NCBI RefSeq assembly: GCF_007858475.1 | Contig: NZ_VIGX01000022.1 | Location: 1 to 64,000 of the forward strand | Reading direction: 5' to 3' | Source: Tsukamurella conjunctivitidis | Lineage (GTDB): Bacteria; Actinomycetota; Actinomycetes; Mycobacteriales; Mycobacteriaceae | DNA length: 64,000 nt | Shown: one piece after another, positions 56,249 through 64,000 of the stretch | How positions within the stretch are numbered: position 1 is the first letter of the stretch | Layout of the letters: each line of letters opens with the position of its first letter | Program-made: the position numbers and the translations under genes | The notes under the pieces: generated by a model | What the model saw: only the letters and a program-made list of their open reading frames with translations | What the model was told of the DNA's origin: nothing | The model's database searches: none

Positions 56249-59200
56249 TCAGTCCTGGTGCGGGGGACGCTGCTGGGGGCGCGGCCCCTCACCGGTCGGG
56301 CCCTGCGGGCGCGGGCCCTGCGGCCCACCCGGCCCCTGCGGGCGCGGCGGATAGGGCTGGCGCGGGCCCTGCGGTCCGCCCTGGGGACCCTGCGGTCCCC
56401 CCGGGCGGGGCATCTGTCCGCTCGGGCGGGGCATCTGCCCGCTCGGCCGCGGCGCACCGGGACCCTGTGGGCCGCCGGGGCCCTGCGGGCCGGGAGGCGG
56501 GCCCTGACGGTGCCGCGAGGGCTGGCCGGGAGCCTGTCCCGGGCCCTGCTGCGGCCCGCGGCCCGGAACGGGCTGCTGGTAGCTGCGGGGATCCTGCGGC
56601 GGGCGCTGCACGGGCGCCGACGGGCGCGGCGGCAGCTCCAGCCGGCCCGAGAAGCCGGGCGGCGGGCCGGGGCGGCGCGGACCGGGACCGACCGGGGTCG
56701 GGCGGGCCGGACGCACGTCGGGCAGGTTCGCCGGCGGGTGCAGCCGGCCGTCCTCCGGCGCCGAGGTCGCGCGCGCGGCGGACGCCGGCGCCCCCGCCCC
56801 GACGAGCTCGGGGGCGGCCTTACCCGGTGCCGCGGTCGCGGGCTTGACCGACGACAGCGGGCGGCCGTCGCGGGTCTCGGCCGGCAGCGAGGTCTCGCCG
56901 AGGCCGACGGCCTCCTGGATCTTGCGCATCCAGGTCGGCGCCCACCAGGAGTCGTCGCCGAGCAGCTTCATCACCGCGGGCACGAGCACCATGCGGACCA
57001 CGGTCGCGTCGATGAGCAGCGCGAACATCAGGCCGAAGGAGACGTACTTCAGCATCACCAGGTCGGAGGTCGCGAAGGCCGCCGCGACGCACGCGAGCAG
57101 CACGGCCGCCGCGGTGATGATCCGGCCGGTGTTGGCCGTACCGGCGCGGATCGCCTGATTCGTCGTCGCGCCGCCCGCGCGTTCCTCGATCATGCGGGAG
57201 ATCACGAAGACCTCGTAGTCCGTACTGAGGCCGAAGACCACCGCGATCACCAGCACCAGGACGGGCGCCATCATCGGGCCGCCGGTGAAGTTGAACAGGT
57301 CGCCGCCGTGGCCGTCGACGAACATCCAGGTCAGGAAGCCCAGCGTCGAGCCCAGGGACAGCAGCGACATGAGCACGGCCTTGAGCGGCAGCGTCAACGA
57401 GCCGAAGGCCAGGAACATCGCGATCGTGGTGACCACCACGAGGAGCACCATGAGCAGCGGGAGCAGGCCGAGCATCGAATCGATCGAGTCCTGCTGCAGC
57501 ACCGGCATGCCGCCCACCAGGAAGCCGATGCCCTTGCTGGCGTCGGCGCCGTCCATCTTGATGCCGCGGAGCGCCGTCACGGCCTCGCCCACGGCCTCGG
57601 TGTCGTTGGGGTCCTGCATGCTGCCGTTCGACGTGCGGACCGACACCTGCTGCCCGCGGACCTCGAGCTTGTCCGAGGTGCCCTTGGCGGTGTCGACGGC
57701 CGCGGTCGCCGGGCTGAACCGGGCGGAGTTCGGGTCCGCGGGGTTCGAGTGTGTGAAGCCGGGGATCTTGTTCGCCTCGTCGAGCACCTGCTTGATCTGG
57801 GCATCGCTCGCGTTGGTGAAGACGATCTTCACCGGCTGCCCGGTGTTGTCCGGGAAGAGCTCCTGGAACTTGTCCTGTGCCTGGCGGGTCTCGTTGGTCG
57901 GCGGCAGATAGGTCTGCGAGATGCCGCCGAACTGCAGGCCGACGATCGGGATGCAGATCGCGAGGAGCAGCGTGACGACGCCGACGATGGCGGTCTTCGG
58001 GCGCTTCATGACCGCATCGGTCACCTTGCCCCACATGCCGGCCTCGATGTTGGCCTTCGTCTTCGCGCGGCCCGTCTTCTCTGCGGCCCAGTGGATGACG
58101 CCGCCGATGAGCGGGAGCTTCCACGAATCGAAGATGGTGAGGAACCAGTGGAAGCTCAGCGCGAAGACCCGCGGCCCCAGCACCGCGAGCATCGCGGGGA
58201 GCAGGATCAGCGAGAGCAGCGCGGCGATGAAGACGCCGAGCAGCGCGCCCGTCGCCATCGAGGTGAGCAGGCCGAGCGGCGAGATGTAGAGGCACGCGAG
58301 GGCCGCGACGATGAGCAACGAGGACATGATGACCGTTCTGCCCGCCGTCATGACCGTGCGTTTGACCGCCGTCGGTGTGTCGTAGCCCTCGTCCAGTTCC
58401 TCTCGGAATCTGGACACCATGAACAGGCCGTAGTCGTGGGCGATGCCCAGGCCGATCAGCGAGATGATCGGGCCGACGAACAGGTTGACGTCCGTGAAGT
58501 CGGCCATCACCGAGGCGATCGCCATCGACGCGCCGATCGTCAGGACGCCGATGATCATCGGCAGTACCGCGGCGACGATGCCGCCGTAGACGAAGAAGAG
58601 CACGATCGCGACCAGCGGCAGCGCGATGATCTCGGCCTTCTTCTGGTCCTTCTGCACGCCCTCGGTGACCTCGGAGGTCACGGGGACGAGCCCGGCCACC
58701 TGGGCGTGGAAGACGGGCTTGTTCGCGTCCGCCCGGAGGATGTCCATGAGCGGCTGCTGGATCTCCACCCAGTCCTTGCCGCGCTGCGTGTCGTCCGCCG
58801 AGCGCATGGGCAGCGTGAAGAACCCCCAGGTGCCGCCGTCGGCGTCGGTGCGGGTGAACTTCTCGAAGAGCGGTTCCGAGGCCTGCGGGGCTCCGGGGGC
58901 GAACATCGTGTAGCTGAGCGAGCTCTCCTGCGGGTCCTTCTCGTTGCTCGGGTTCAGCTTGGAATCGGGGCCCGTCGCGTACTTCGCCAGCACGTCCTGG
59001 CGCGTCTTCTCGACGGCCTGCTGGACGTCCGGGTCGGTGATCTTCTTGCCGTCCGCCGGCTTGATCAGGACGAGGATGTCGGGCTGCATCTCGCGGCCGT
59101 TGGCCTTGTCGGTGACCTGCGCGGCCGCCACGGAGTCGCTGGCCTCGTCGTAGAGGCCGTTCATCTTCGTCTTCGCCCCGAGGCCGAGGAAGCCCCAGGC

Positions 59201-59284
59201 GCCGGTGACGGCGATCGACACGAAGAGGACCGCGACGATCGTGTATCGGAACGCGTACGTGAAGCGTCCTATCGCTGCGAACAA
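56249..59284 (-). CDS. mmpL3: MmpL3-type trehalose monomycolate flippase/exporter
   Basis: 1011 residues, RND/MMPL fold with 12 transmembrane helices and two periplasmic porter domains. The two Asp-Tyr pairs that relay protons in MmpL3 are present: Asp284-Tyr285 (HDYGLF) and Asp689-Tyr690 (TDYEVF). The C-terminal 190 residues are a disordered Pro/Gln/Gly tail rich in GPQGP repeats. Synteny with an NYN gene and trmB matches Rv0206c-Rv0207c-Rv0208c, which supports MmpL3 over other MmpLs. Exports trehalose monomycolate for outer-membrane assembly. Confidence 0.93.
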   Translation of the reverse strand: MFAAIGRFTYAFRYTIVAVLFVSIAVTGAWGFLGLGAKTKMNGLYDEASDSVAAAQVTDKANGREMQPDILVLIKPADGKKITDPDVQQAVEKTRQDVLAKYATGPDSKLNPSNEKDPQESSLSYTMFAPGAPQASEPLFEKFTRTDADGGTWGFFTLPMRSADDTQRGKDWVEIQQPLMDILRADANKPVFHAQVAGLVPVTSEVTEGVQKDQKKAEIIALPLVAIVLFFVYGGIVAAVLPMIIGVLTIGASMAIASVMADFTDVNLFVGPIISLIGLGIAHDYGLFMVSRFREELDEGYDTPTAVKRTVMTAGRTVIMSSLLIVAALACLYISPLGLLTSMATGALLGVFIAALLSLILLPAMLAVLGPRVFALSFHWFLTIFDSWKLPLIGGVIHWAAEKTGRAKTKANIEAGMWGKVTDAVMKRPKTAIVGVVTLLLAICIPIVGLQFGGISQTYLPPTNETRQAQDKFQELFPDNTGQPVKIVFTNASDAQIKQVLDEANKIPGFTHSNPADPNSARFSPATAAVDTAKGTSDKLEVRGQQVSVRTSNGSMQDPNDTEAVGEAVTALRGIKMDGADASKGIGFLVGGMPVLQQDSIDSMLGLLPLLMVLLVVVTTIAMFLAFGSLTLPLKAVLMSLLSLGSTLGFLTWMFVDGHGGDLFNFTGGPMMAPVLVLVIAVVFGLSTDYEVFVISRMIEERAGGATTNQAIRAGTANTGRIITAAAVLLACVAAAFATSDLVMLKYVSFGLMFALLIDATVVRMVLVPAVMKLLGDDSWWAPTWMRKIQEAVGLGETSLPAETRDGRPLSSVKPATAAPGKAAPELVGAGAPASAARATSAPEDGRLHPPANLPDVRPARPTPVGPGPRRPGPPPGFSGRLELPPRPSAPVQRPPQDPRSYQQPVPGRGPQQGPGQAPGQPSRHRQGPPPGPQGPGGPQGPGAPRPSGQMPRPSGQMPRPGGPQGPQGGPQGPRQPYPPRPQGPGGPQGPRPQGPTGEGPRPQQRPPHQD

Positions 59285-59317
59285 GCGAGAATTCCTTTCC
59301 GGTGGCCGGTTCTGGGG

Positions 59318-59980
59318 CTAGGCCCGGCTCGAAAGTAGCGAAGACAGGGGACGGAACGGCTGCAGCCACGCACCCTCGTCGGGCAGCGAATCCAGGCTCA
59401 CCCGTGGCAGCGGCTCGCGGAACACCCCGGCGATGTCTTCGAGATCGACGAACTCCAGAGTAGGGGACGCCAGCGCCCAGGCGGCGTGCTCGCGGAACCC
59501 GAGGACGGTTACCGGTACACCGCTTGCGGAGATCTCCTCCAGCGGTTCCCGGAAGGCCTGGCCGTCCGCGGAGGCGACGATGAGGCCACCGAGGCCCGGC
59601 GAGTACCGCCGGACGTCGATGTGGTCGAGCATGTCCTCGTCGACGTCGCTGTCCTCGTCGACCTTGGGCTTGGCGAAGACGGCGTAGCCCACGTTGCGCA
59701 GGGCCTCGACCCAGGGGCGGACCACATCGGCGGTACCGGGGGCGATGTTGGTGAAGACGGTGGCCTCGGGTTCGAGCCGGGCGTCCGTGTCCGATTCCAG
59801 GGTCGCCGTGTACTCGAGCAACCAGCGGCCGAGGGCGTCGAACCGCGGGCGGTGGGCGGCCGTCGGGCGGCCGCCGAGGATCGAGCCCAACCCCATGTCG
59901 AGGTTGGGCGCGTCCCAGACGAGCAGGACACGCGCGGCCGCGTCGGGCTGCGAGTCGGCGGGTGCGTCGAGCGGAGTCAC
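59318..59980 (-). CDS. NYN-domain protein (Rv0207c-like)
   Basis: 220 residues from GTG 59980. Starts with VLLVWDAPNLDMGLGS, the first acidic site of the NYN/PIN-like RNase fold; IVASADGQAF and VDEDSDVDEDMLDHID contribute further acidic residues. Expected to be a metal-dependent RNase or RNA-binding domain. The GTG overlaps the trmB stop by four bases, and mmpL3 follows after 33 bases, so the three genes likely form one transcript. Confidence 0.88.
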   Translation of the reverse strand: MTPLDAPADSQPDAAARVLLVWDAPNLDMGLGSILGGRPTAAHRPRFDALGRWLLEYTATLESDTDARLEPEATVFTNIAPGTADVVRPWVEALRNVGYAVFAKPKVDEDSDVDEDMLDHIDVRRYSPGLGGLIVASADGQAFREPLEEISASGVPVTVLGFREHAAWALASPTLEFVDLEDIAGVFREPLPRVSLDSLPDEGAWLQPFRPLSSLLSSRA

Positions 59981-60777
59981 CGCACCTCTCCTTCCTCCAC
60001 GCGTTCCCAGACGAACTCGTGGATGTCGCGGCCCACCTGCGCGGCCTTGTCCTGGAACTTGGTCACCGGGCGGTCGACGGAGATCGGCAGCCCGGCATCG
60101 GCGAGCCGCGGGGGCAGCACCACGGGCCGCAGCAGCGGCTCCAAGGGTGCGGTCTCCGCAATCGCCTCTGCATAGTCTGCATGATCCGTAGCCACGTGCA
60201 GAATCCCTCCGACACGCAGACGGTCGGCGATCAGCGCGAACATGCGCGGCTGCAGCAGCCGGCGCTTGTGGTGGCGGGCCTTCGGCCACGGGTCCGGGAA
60301 GTAGACGCGCACGCCGGTGAGCGAGCCCGGCTCGATCATGTCCTCCAGCATCGCGACCCCGTCGCCCCGCACGACCCGCACGTTGGTCAGGCCGGCGCGC
60401 TGCACGGCGCCCACGAGCTGGGCGATGCCGGGCAGGTAGACCTCCACGGCCACCACGTCGCGCTCCGGCTCGGCCTGCGCCATCGCCCAGGTCGACGTGC
60501 CGGTGCCGGACCCGATCTCGACGATGAGCGGGGCCTTCCGTCCGAACCAGGCCTCGGCGTCCAGCGGGTGCGACGGTGCCGGGAAGGCGCCGCCGGGCGC
60601 ACCGTCGGGCAGCGGGGAGGCGGGCGGGATGTCGCGGCCGAGGGTCTCCCAGCCCGTGTCCATCGCCAGCTGCTGGGCGGGGGTGAGGGAGGCGCGGCGG
60701 GACCGGAAACTCGTCACGCGGGGGTACAGCCGACGGTGCTCGGCGCGGGGATCCTGGGACTGGGGCACGCTCTCCAT
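59977..60777 (-). CDS. trmB: tRNA (guanine-N7)-methyltransferase
   Basis: 266 residues. SAM site VEIGSGTGTSTW and the TrmB signature PDPWPKARHHKRRLL, with ATDHADYAEAI further on. Methylates G46 of tRNA. The N-terminal 75 residues (TSFRSRRASLTPAQQLAM) are typical of actinobacterial TrmB. ATG 60777 is 37 bases from the divergent lprG start. Confidence 0.95.
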   Translation of the reverse strand: MESVPQSQDPRAEHRRLYPRVTSFRSRRASLTPAQQLAMDTGWETLGRDIPPASPLPDGAPGGAFPAPSHPLDAEAWFGRKAPLIVEIGSGTGTSTWAMAQAEPERDVVAVEVYLPGIAQLVGAVQRAGLTNVRVVRGDGVAMLEDMIEPGSLTGVRVYFPDPWPKARHHKRRLLQPRMFALIADRLRVGGILHVATDHADYAEAIAETAPLEPLLRPVVLPPRLADAGLPISVDRPVTKFQDKAAQVGRDIHEFVWERVEEGEVR

Positions 60778-60801
60778 CGTCCCAGCTTTGCGCCTGTGAC
60801 T

Positions 60802-60807
60802 TAGCAT
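60802..60807 (+). promoter_or_regulatory. Candidate leaderless promoter of lprG
   Basis: TAGCAT (TANNNT -10) ends seven bases before the ATG of lprG, and no ribosome site lies between. This is the pattern of leaderless transcripts common in mycobacteria. Prediction only. Confidence 0.45.
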
Positions 60808-60814
60808 TGGCCGC

Positions 60815-61543
60815 ATGATCGTGCGTAACTCTCGCCACACGGCGCTCCGCATCGCCTCCACGGTGGTGGCCCTGCTCGCCGTCGTCGGTCTCCTCGCCGC
60901 GTGCTCGGGCAGCGACGGGGAGAAGGTGAACGACGCGCCGCTCCCCGACGCCAAGACCCTGATCGACGCCTCGTCGAAGGCCGCCCGCGACCTGCACGAC
61001 GTGCAACTGGACCTGTCGGTCGAGGGCACCGTGCCGAACCTGCCCGTCAAGAGCGTCTCCGCCTACCTCACCAACCAGCCGAAGGTCTCCGGCCAGGGCG
61101 ACGCCGAGGTCACCTTCAACGGCACCCAGGTCAAGGCCAAGTTCGTGGTCGTCGACGCGCACCTGTGGGCGCAGTTCGGCGCCGGCCAGTCCTACCAGGA
61201 CATGGGCCTCGCCGCGGACATCTACGACGCCTCGGCCATCCTCGACCCGGAGAAGGGCATCGCGAACCTCATCGCCTCCGTCCGCGACCCCAAGGTCGAG
61301 GGCCGGGAGCAGATCGGTGGCACCGAGGCCGTCCGCGTCTCCGGGATCATCCCGGGCACGGCGCTGGCGGGCATCGTCCCGAAGGCCGCGCTCGGCGATC
61401 GACCGCTCACCTTCTGGGTGCAGGAGGCCGCGCCGAACAACCTGGTCCGCGCCAACGTCGGCTTTGACTCGGGCACCCTGACGGTGACCCTCTCCGACTG
61501 GGGCAAGAAGGTCACGCTGCTCGATCCGAAGACCGCGAAGTGA
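60815..61543 (+). CDS. lprG: LppX/LprAFG-family lipoprotein LprG
   Basis: 242 residues. Lipobox Leu-Ala-Ala-Cys at Cys30; mature domain with the LppX_LprAFG fold (LDLSVEGTVPNLPVKSVSAYLT-type strands, GIIPGTALAGIVPKA). Binds triacylated lipids in a hydrophobic cavity. The next gene overlaps by four bases (GTGA), reproducing the lprG-Rv1410c operon of mycobacteria, in which LprG and P55 move triacylglyceride and lipoarabinomannan to the outer envelope. Confidence 0.93.
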   Translation: MIVRNSRHTALRIASTVVALLAVVGLLAACSGSDGEKVNDAPLPDAKTLIDASSKAARDLHDVQLDLSVEGTVPNLPVKSVSAYLTNQPKVSGQGDAEVTFNGTQVKAKFVVVDAHLWAQFGAGQSYQDMGLAADIYDASAILDPEKGIANLIASVRDPKVEGREQIGGTEAVRVSGIIPGTALAGIVPKAALGDRPLTFWVQEAAPNNLVRANVGFDSGTLTVTLSDWGKKVTLLDPKTAK

Positions 61544-63120
61544 CGATCACCGCGGCGCCGTCCGCGCCGGGCCGCGTGCGCGGTCGCGGCGTCGCCATGG
61601 GCGCCGCGGGACTCGCCGTACTCCTCGGCGCGCTCGACACCTACGTGGTGGTCTCGGTCCTCGAGGACATCATGCGCAGCGTCGAGATCCCCATCAACCG
61701 GATCCAGCTCGCCACCCCGATCATCACCTGGTACCTGCTGGGCTACATCGCGGCGATGCCGCTCCTGGGCCGCCTGTCCGACCGTTTCGGGCGCCGGCTG
61801 GTGCTGCAGGCCAGCCTGGCGCTGTTCATCGTCGGCTCCGTGCTGACGGCGCTCGCGCACACCGTGCCGGAGGTCCTCGCGGGCCGCGTCGTCCAGGGCG
61901 TCGCGAGCGGCGCCCTGCTCCCGGTGACGCTCGCGCTGGCGGCCGACCTGTGGTCCGCCCGCCGACGGGCCGCCGTCCTCGGCTGGGTCGGCGCGGCGCA
62001 GGAACTCGGCAGCGTGCTCGGTCCCATCGTGGGTGTCGGGGTGGTCACGCTGGTGCAGAACCACGTCTCGTCCGTGCCGCGCGAGGACGCCTGGCGAGTG
62101 GTCTTCTGGGTGAACGTCCCGCTCGCGCTCATCGCGATGGTGCTGTTGCAGCTGACGGTCCCGAAACGCGCGGTGTCGAAGCAGAAGGTCGACGTCGTCG
62201 GCGGGCTGCTCCTCGCGGTCGCCCTGGGCCTGTCGGTGATCGGCCTCTACAACCCCGAGCCCGACGGCGAGCACATCCTGCCGCCGAACGGGGCGTGGCT
62301 GCTCCTCGGCGCCGCCGTCGCGTTCGTCCTGTTCGCCCTCTGGGAGCGGTTCGCACGGGTCACGCTGATCGAGACGGCCGGGATGCGCGTGACGCCCTTC
62401 CTCGCCGCCTGCGCCGCGTCGGTGTGCGCGGGCGCGGCCCTGATGGTGACGCTCGTCGACATCGAGATCTACGCGCGGATGGTGCTGCAGCGCGACGGGG
62501 TCGCCGCGGTGCTCACGCTGGTCCGCTTCCTGCTCGCGCTGCCGGTCGGCGCGATCCTCGGCGGCTTCCTCGCCACGCGCTTCGGCGATCGGATCGTCTC
62601 GGTCGTGGGCCTGATCGTGGCCGCGGGCGGGTACGTGCTGATCGCGCAGTGGCCGACCGACGTGCTGGCCGCCCGGTACCTGGGCTTCCTCCCCGCGCTC
62701 GACACCTCGCTGGCGATCGCGGGCTTCGGACTCGGCGTGGTGATCGGCCCGCTCTCGTCGGCCGCGCTGCGCGCGGTGCCGCTGTCGCAGGCGGGCATCG
62801 CCTCGGCGCTGCTCGTCGTGGCCCGGATGAGCGGCATGCTCATCGGTGTGGCGGCCCTGACCACCTTCGGCTTCTACCGCCTGAACGCGATCATGGACTC
62901 GATGCCCCCGATCGCGCCGCAGGGGAGCTTCATCGAGACCGGGCTGGCCGTCTTCCGGCAGACCCAGGAGGCCTACGGCCGGATGTTCGGCGAGGTCTTC
63001 GGCGTGACGGCCGTGATCTGCCTGGTCGGCGCCGTCATCGCGGTCTTCGTGGCCGGCGGCCGGGACCAATCGGAGCAATCGCCCACCGACGACGACGGCG
63101 CGCTCGTACCCTCCCGGTAG
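61540..63120 (+). CDS. P55-type MFS transporter
   Basis: 526 residues, about 14 transmembrane helices. MFS motif A GRLSDRFGRR after helix 2, and TM1 acidic residue in GALDTYVVVSVL. Matches Rv1410c/P55 by length and by its translational coupling to lprG. P55 exports triacylglyceride and affects drug tolerance and envelope integrity together with LprG. Confidence 0.92.
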   Translation: MTITAAPSAPGRVRGRGVAMGAAGLAVLLGALDTYVVVSVLEDIMRSVEIPINRIQLATPIITWYLLGYIAAMPLLGRLSDRFGRRLVLQASLALFIVGSVLTALAHTVPEVLAGRVVQGVASGALLPVTLALAADLWSARRRAAVLGWVGAAQELGSVLGPIVGVGVVTLVQNHVSSVPREDAWRVVFWVNVPLALIAMVLLQLTVPKRAVSKQKVDVVGGLLLAVALGLSVIGLYNPEPDGEHILPPNGAWLLLGAAVAFVLFALWERFARVTLIETAGMRVTPFLAACAASVCAGAALMVTLVDIEIYARMVLQRDGVAAVLTLVRFLLALPVGAILGGFLATRFGDRIVSVVGLIVAAGGYVLIAQWPTDVLAARYLGFLPALDTSLAIAGFGLGVVIGPLSSAALRAVPLSQAGIASALLVVARMSGMLIGVAALTTFGFYRLNAIMDSMPPIAPQGSFIETGLAVFRQTQEAYGRMFGEVFGVTAVICLVGAVIAVFVAGGRDQSEQSPTDDDGALVPSR

Positions 63121-63121
63121 G

Positions 63122-63143
63122 GATCGGCGCGGGGGCGCCGATC
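63122..63143 (+). terminator. Small hairpin after the P55 gene
   Basis: GATCGGCG (63122-63129) pairs with CGCCGATC (63136-63143) over a 6-base loop. No T-run. Possibly a weak terminator or just GC-rich secondary structure in the 40-base gap. Confidence 0.35.
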
Positions 63144-63160
63144 GTGGAGCGGGGGCTCTC

Positions 63161-63877
63161 ATGGGGGATCTGTCCGTGCGCCGCGGGGCGCCGTGCGTGC
63201 GGCTGCTGGGCCGCGAGGGAGTCGGGCGTGCGACGCTCGGTGCGGCGCTGCGAGCGCGCGGGGTCGCGGCCGTCGACGACGGCGACGCCGATGCGCTGCT
63301 CTACTGCTTCGCCGGTGGCCTCCGCGCGACCGACCGCGCCGCGATCGAGGCGCTCGACGCCGACTCGGCGGGGCCGGCCGTGCTCGCGTGGACGAAGGCC
63401 GACGCCGCGGGCTCCTGGCGCGCCGCCGACGACTACGCCGCGCGCCTCGGGGAGGTGCTCGGCCGGCCCGTGGTCGCGGTCGTGGCGCTGCTCGACGGCG
63501 CGGACCCGGCCGATATCCCCGTGATCCGGCGGATCGCCGCGTCCGGGCTGGCACTGCCGGAGTCGGCGCTCGCCGCCGCGGAGGCGTTGGGCGAGGACGC
63601 ACCCCTGCTGCGCCGGTTCGGCGGCTACGGCCTGGCGTGCGCGCTGGGCGCGCTGCGCGAGACCCCGTCGATGCCCGACGAGGTGCTGCTGGCGAGCCTG
63701 CGTGAGCTGAGCGGCGTCGACGCGCTGCTGCCGTCGCTGGCCACGGCCCTGCAGGGCTTCGAGGAGCGCCGGGAGGCGCGGTTCGACGGAGCGCTGCGCG
63801 CCGCGGCCGCGACGGACTGCGCGCGCCGCGACGAGGCCGAGCACCTCCTGCTGGACCGGTTGGGACGGGCCTCGTGA
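63161..63877 (+). CDS. Hypothetical protein with degenerate P-loop-like motif
   Basis: 238 residues. GREGVGRAT near residue 17 looks like a P-loop in which Lys and Ser/Thr are replaced by Arg and Ala. AVLAWTKAD at about residue 72 resembles the (N/T)KxD specificity motif of GTPases, and the order (P-loop, then TKAD) fits a degenerate small GTPase domain. The C-terminal half is helical. Overlaps the next gene (GTGA). Function unknown; a pseudo-GTPase partner of a downstream GTPase is one possibility. Confidence 0.6.
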   Translation: MGDLSVRRGAPCVRLLGREGVGRATLGAALRARGVAAVDDGDADALLYCFAGGLRATDRAAIEALDADSAGPAVLAWTKADAAGSWRAADDYAARLGEVLGRPVVAVVALLDGADPADIPVIRRIAASGLALPESALAAAEALGEDAPLLRRFGGYGLACALGALRETPSMPDEVLLASLRELSGVDALLPSLATALQGFEERREARFDGALRAAAATDCARRDEAEHLLLDRLGRAS

Positions 63878-64000
63878 CCGCGTTGGTGGCGGGCCAGGAC
63901 CCGGCCGGCGCAGCCGCCGTCGCGGACCGCCTCGGTGGGGACGCCGCGGCCGTCGGAGCCGACGGCGTGCCGGTGCCGCTGGGCGCGCACCGGGGCGAGC
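63874..64000 (+). CDS. 5' end of an unidentified gene
   Basis: Begins with a GTG overlapping the previous stop and runs off the right edge after 42 codons (starts VTALVAGQDPAG, Ala/Gly/Val-rich). Close coupling to the previous gene suggests related function. The visible part is too short to assign. Confidence 0.5.
   Translation, partial: MTALVAGQDPAGAAAVADRLGGDAAAVGADGVPVPLGAHRGE

Overview
The window is high-GC actinobacterial DNA with GTG/TTG starts, tightly overlapping genes and little intergenic space. The gene content places it among the mycolic-acid bacteria (Mycobacteriales): a complete type VII (ESX) secretion locus with PE, PPE, Esx and EspG genes, an mmpL3-NYN-trmB cluster, an lprG-P55 operon, an Rv3230c/DesA3-like desaturase pair, a Zmp1-like M13 peptidase and fadA/fadB. 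A genus such as Tsukamurella, or a relative, fits best. This is inferred from family content, not from a marker gene. No rRNA, tRNA, CRISPR array or insertion sequence was seen.

1-26 kb: ESX locus. A short hypothetical gene and a giant EspK-like protein (acidic, repeat-bearing) lead into eccA-eccB-eccC-PE-PPE-esx-esx-espG-espI-eccD-mycP-eccE. This is the ESX-3 gene order with two ESX-1-type additions, an EspK-like and an EspI-like protein. Several parts look catalytically dead or divergent: the mycosin has lost Asp, His, Ser and the oxyanion Asn, the EspI homologue has no P-loop lysine, and one Esx protein has no tryptophan. Immediately downstream, under its own start region, lies a Ser/Thr kinase fused through one membrane helix to an extracytoplasmic FecB/siderophore-binding-like domain. 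Because ESX-3 is tied to iron and siderophore use in mycobacteria, this kinase is the most interesting candidate for a new sensory system here. A hypothetical coiled-coil gene and a nitroreductase follow.

26-36 kb: a DUF559 endonuclease-like gene bracketed by palindromic repeats; a tandem-TetR regulator (Mce3R architecture) divergent from fadA-fadB (thiolase and multifunctional beta-oxidation protein, ending at a strong terminator); an HdeD-like membrane protein; a GAF-ANTAR regulator; and an M13 metallopeptidase.

36-52 kb: two tandem, mosaic copies of a secreted CocE/NonD-type X-Pro hydrolase, each with its own matching promoter; pirin; a degenerate penicillin-binding-like lipoprotein; a DUF3054 protein; a flippase-like membrane protein divergent from a MacS-type histidine kinase/response regulator pair; small envelope stress genes; a second GAF-ANTAR protein; DoxX; aspartase; and an RNase Sa-like secreted ribonuclease with its barstar inhibitor.

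52-64 kb: a TetR gene divergent from the ferredoxin-reductase/acyl desaturase operon with a palindromic operator; two small hypotheticals; mmpL3-NYN-trmB (mycolate export); and, divergent from trmB, lprG-P55 (lipoarabinomannan/triacylglyceride export). The window ends in two overlapping hypothetical genes, the second cut by the edge. The second half is therefore largely an envelope-lipid neighbourhood.
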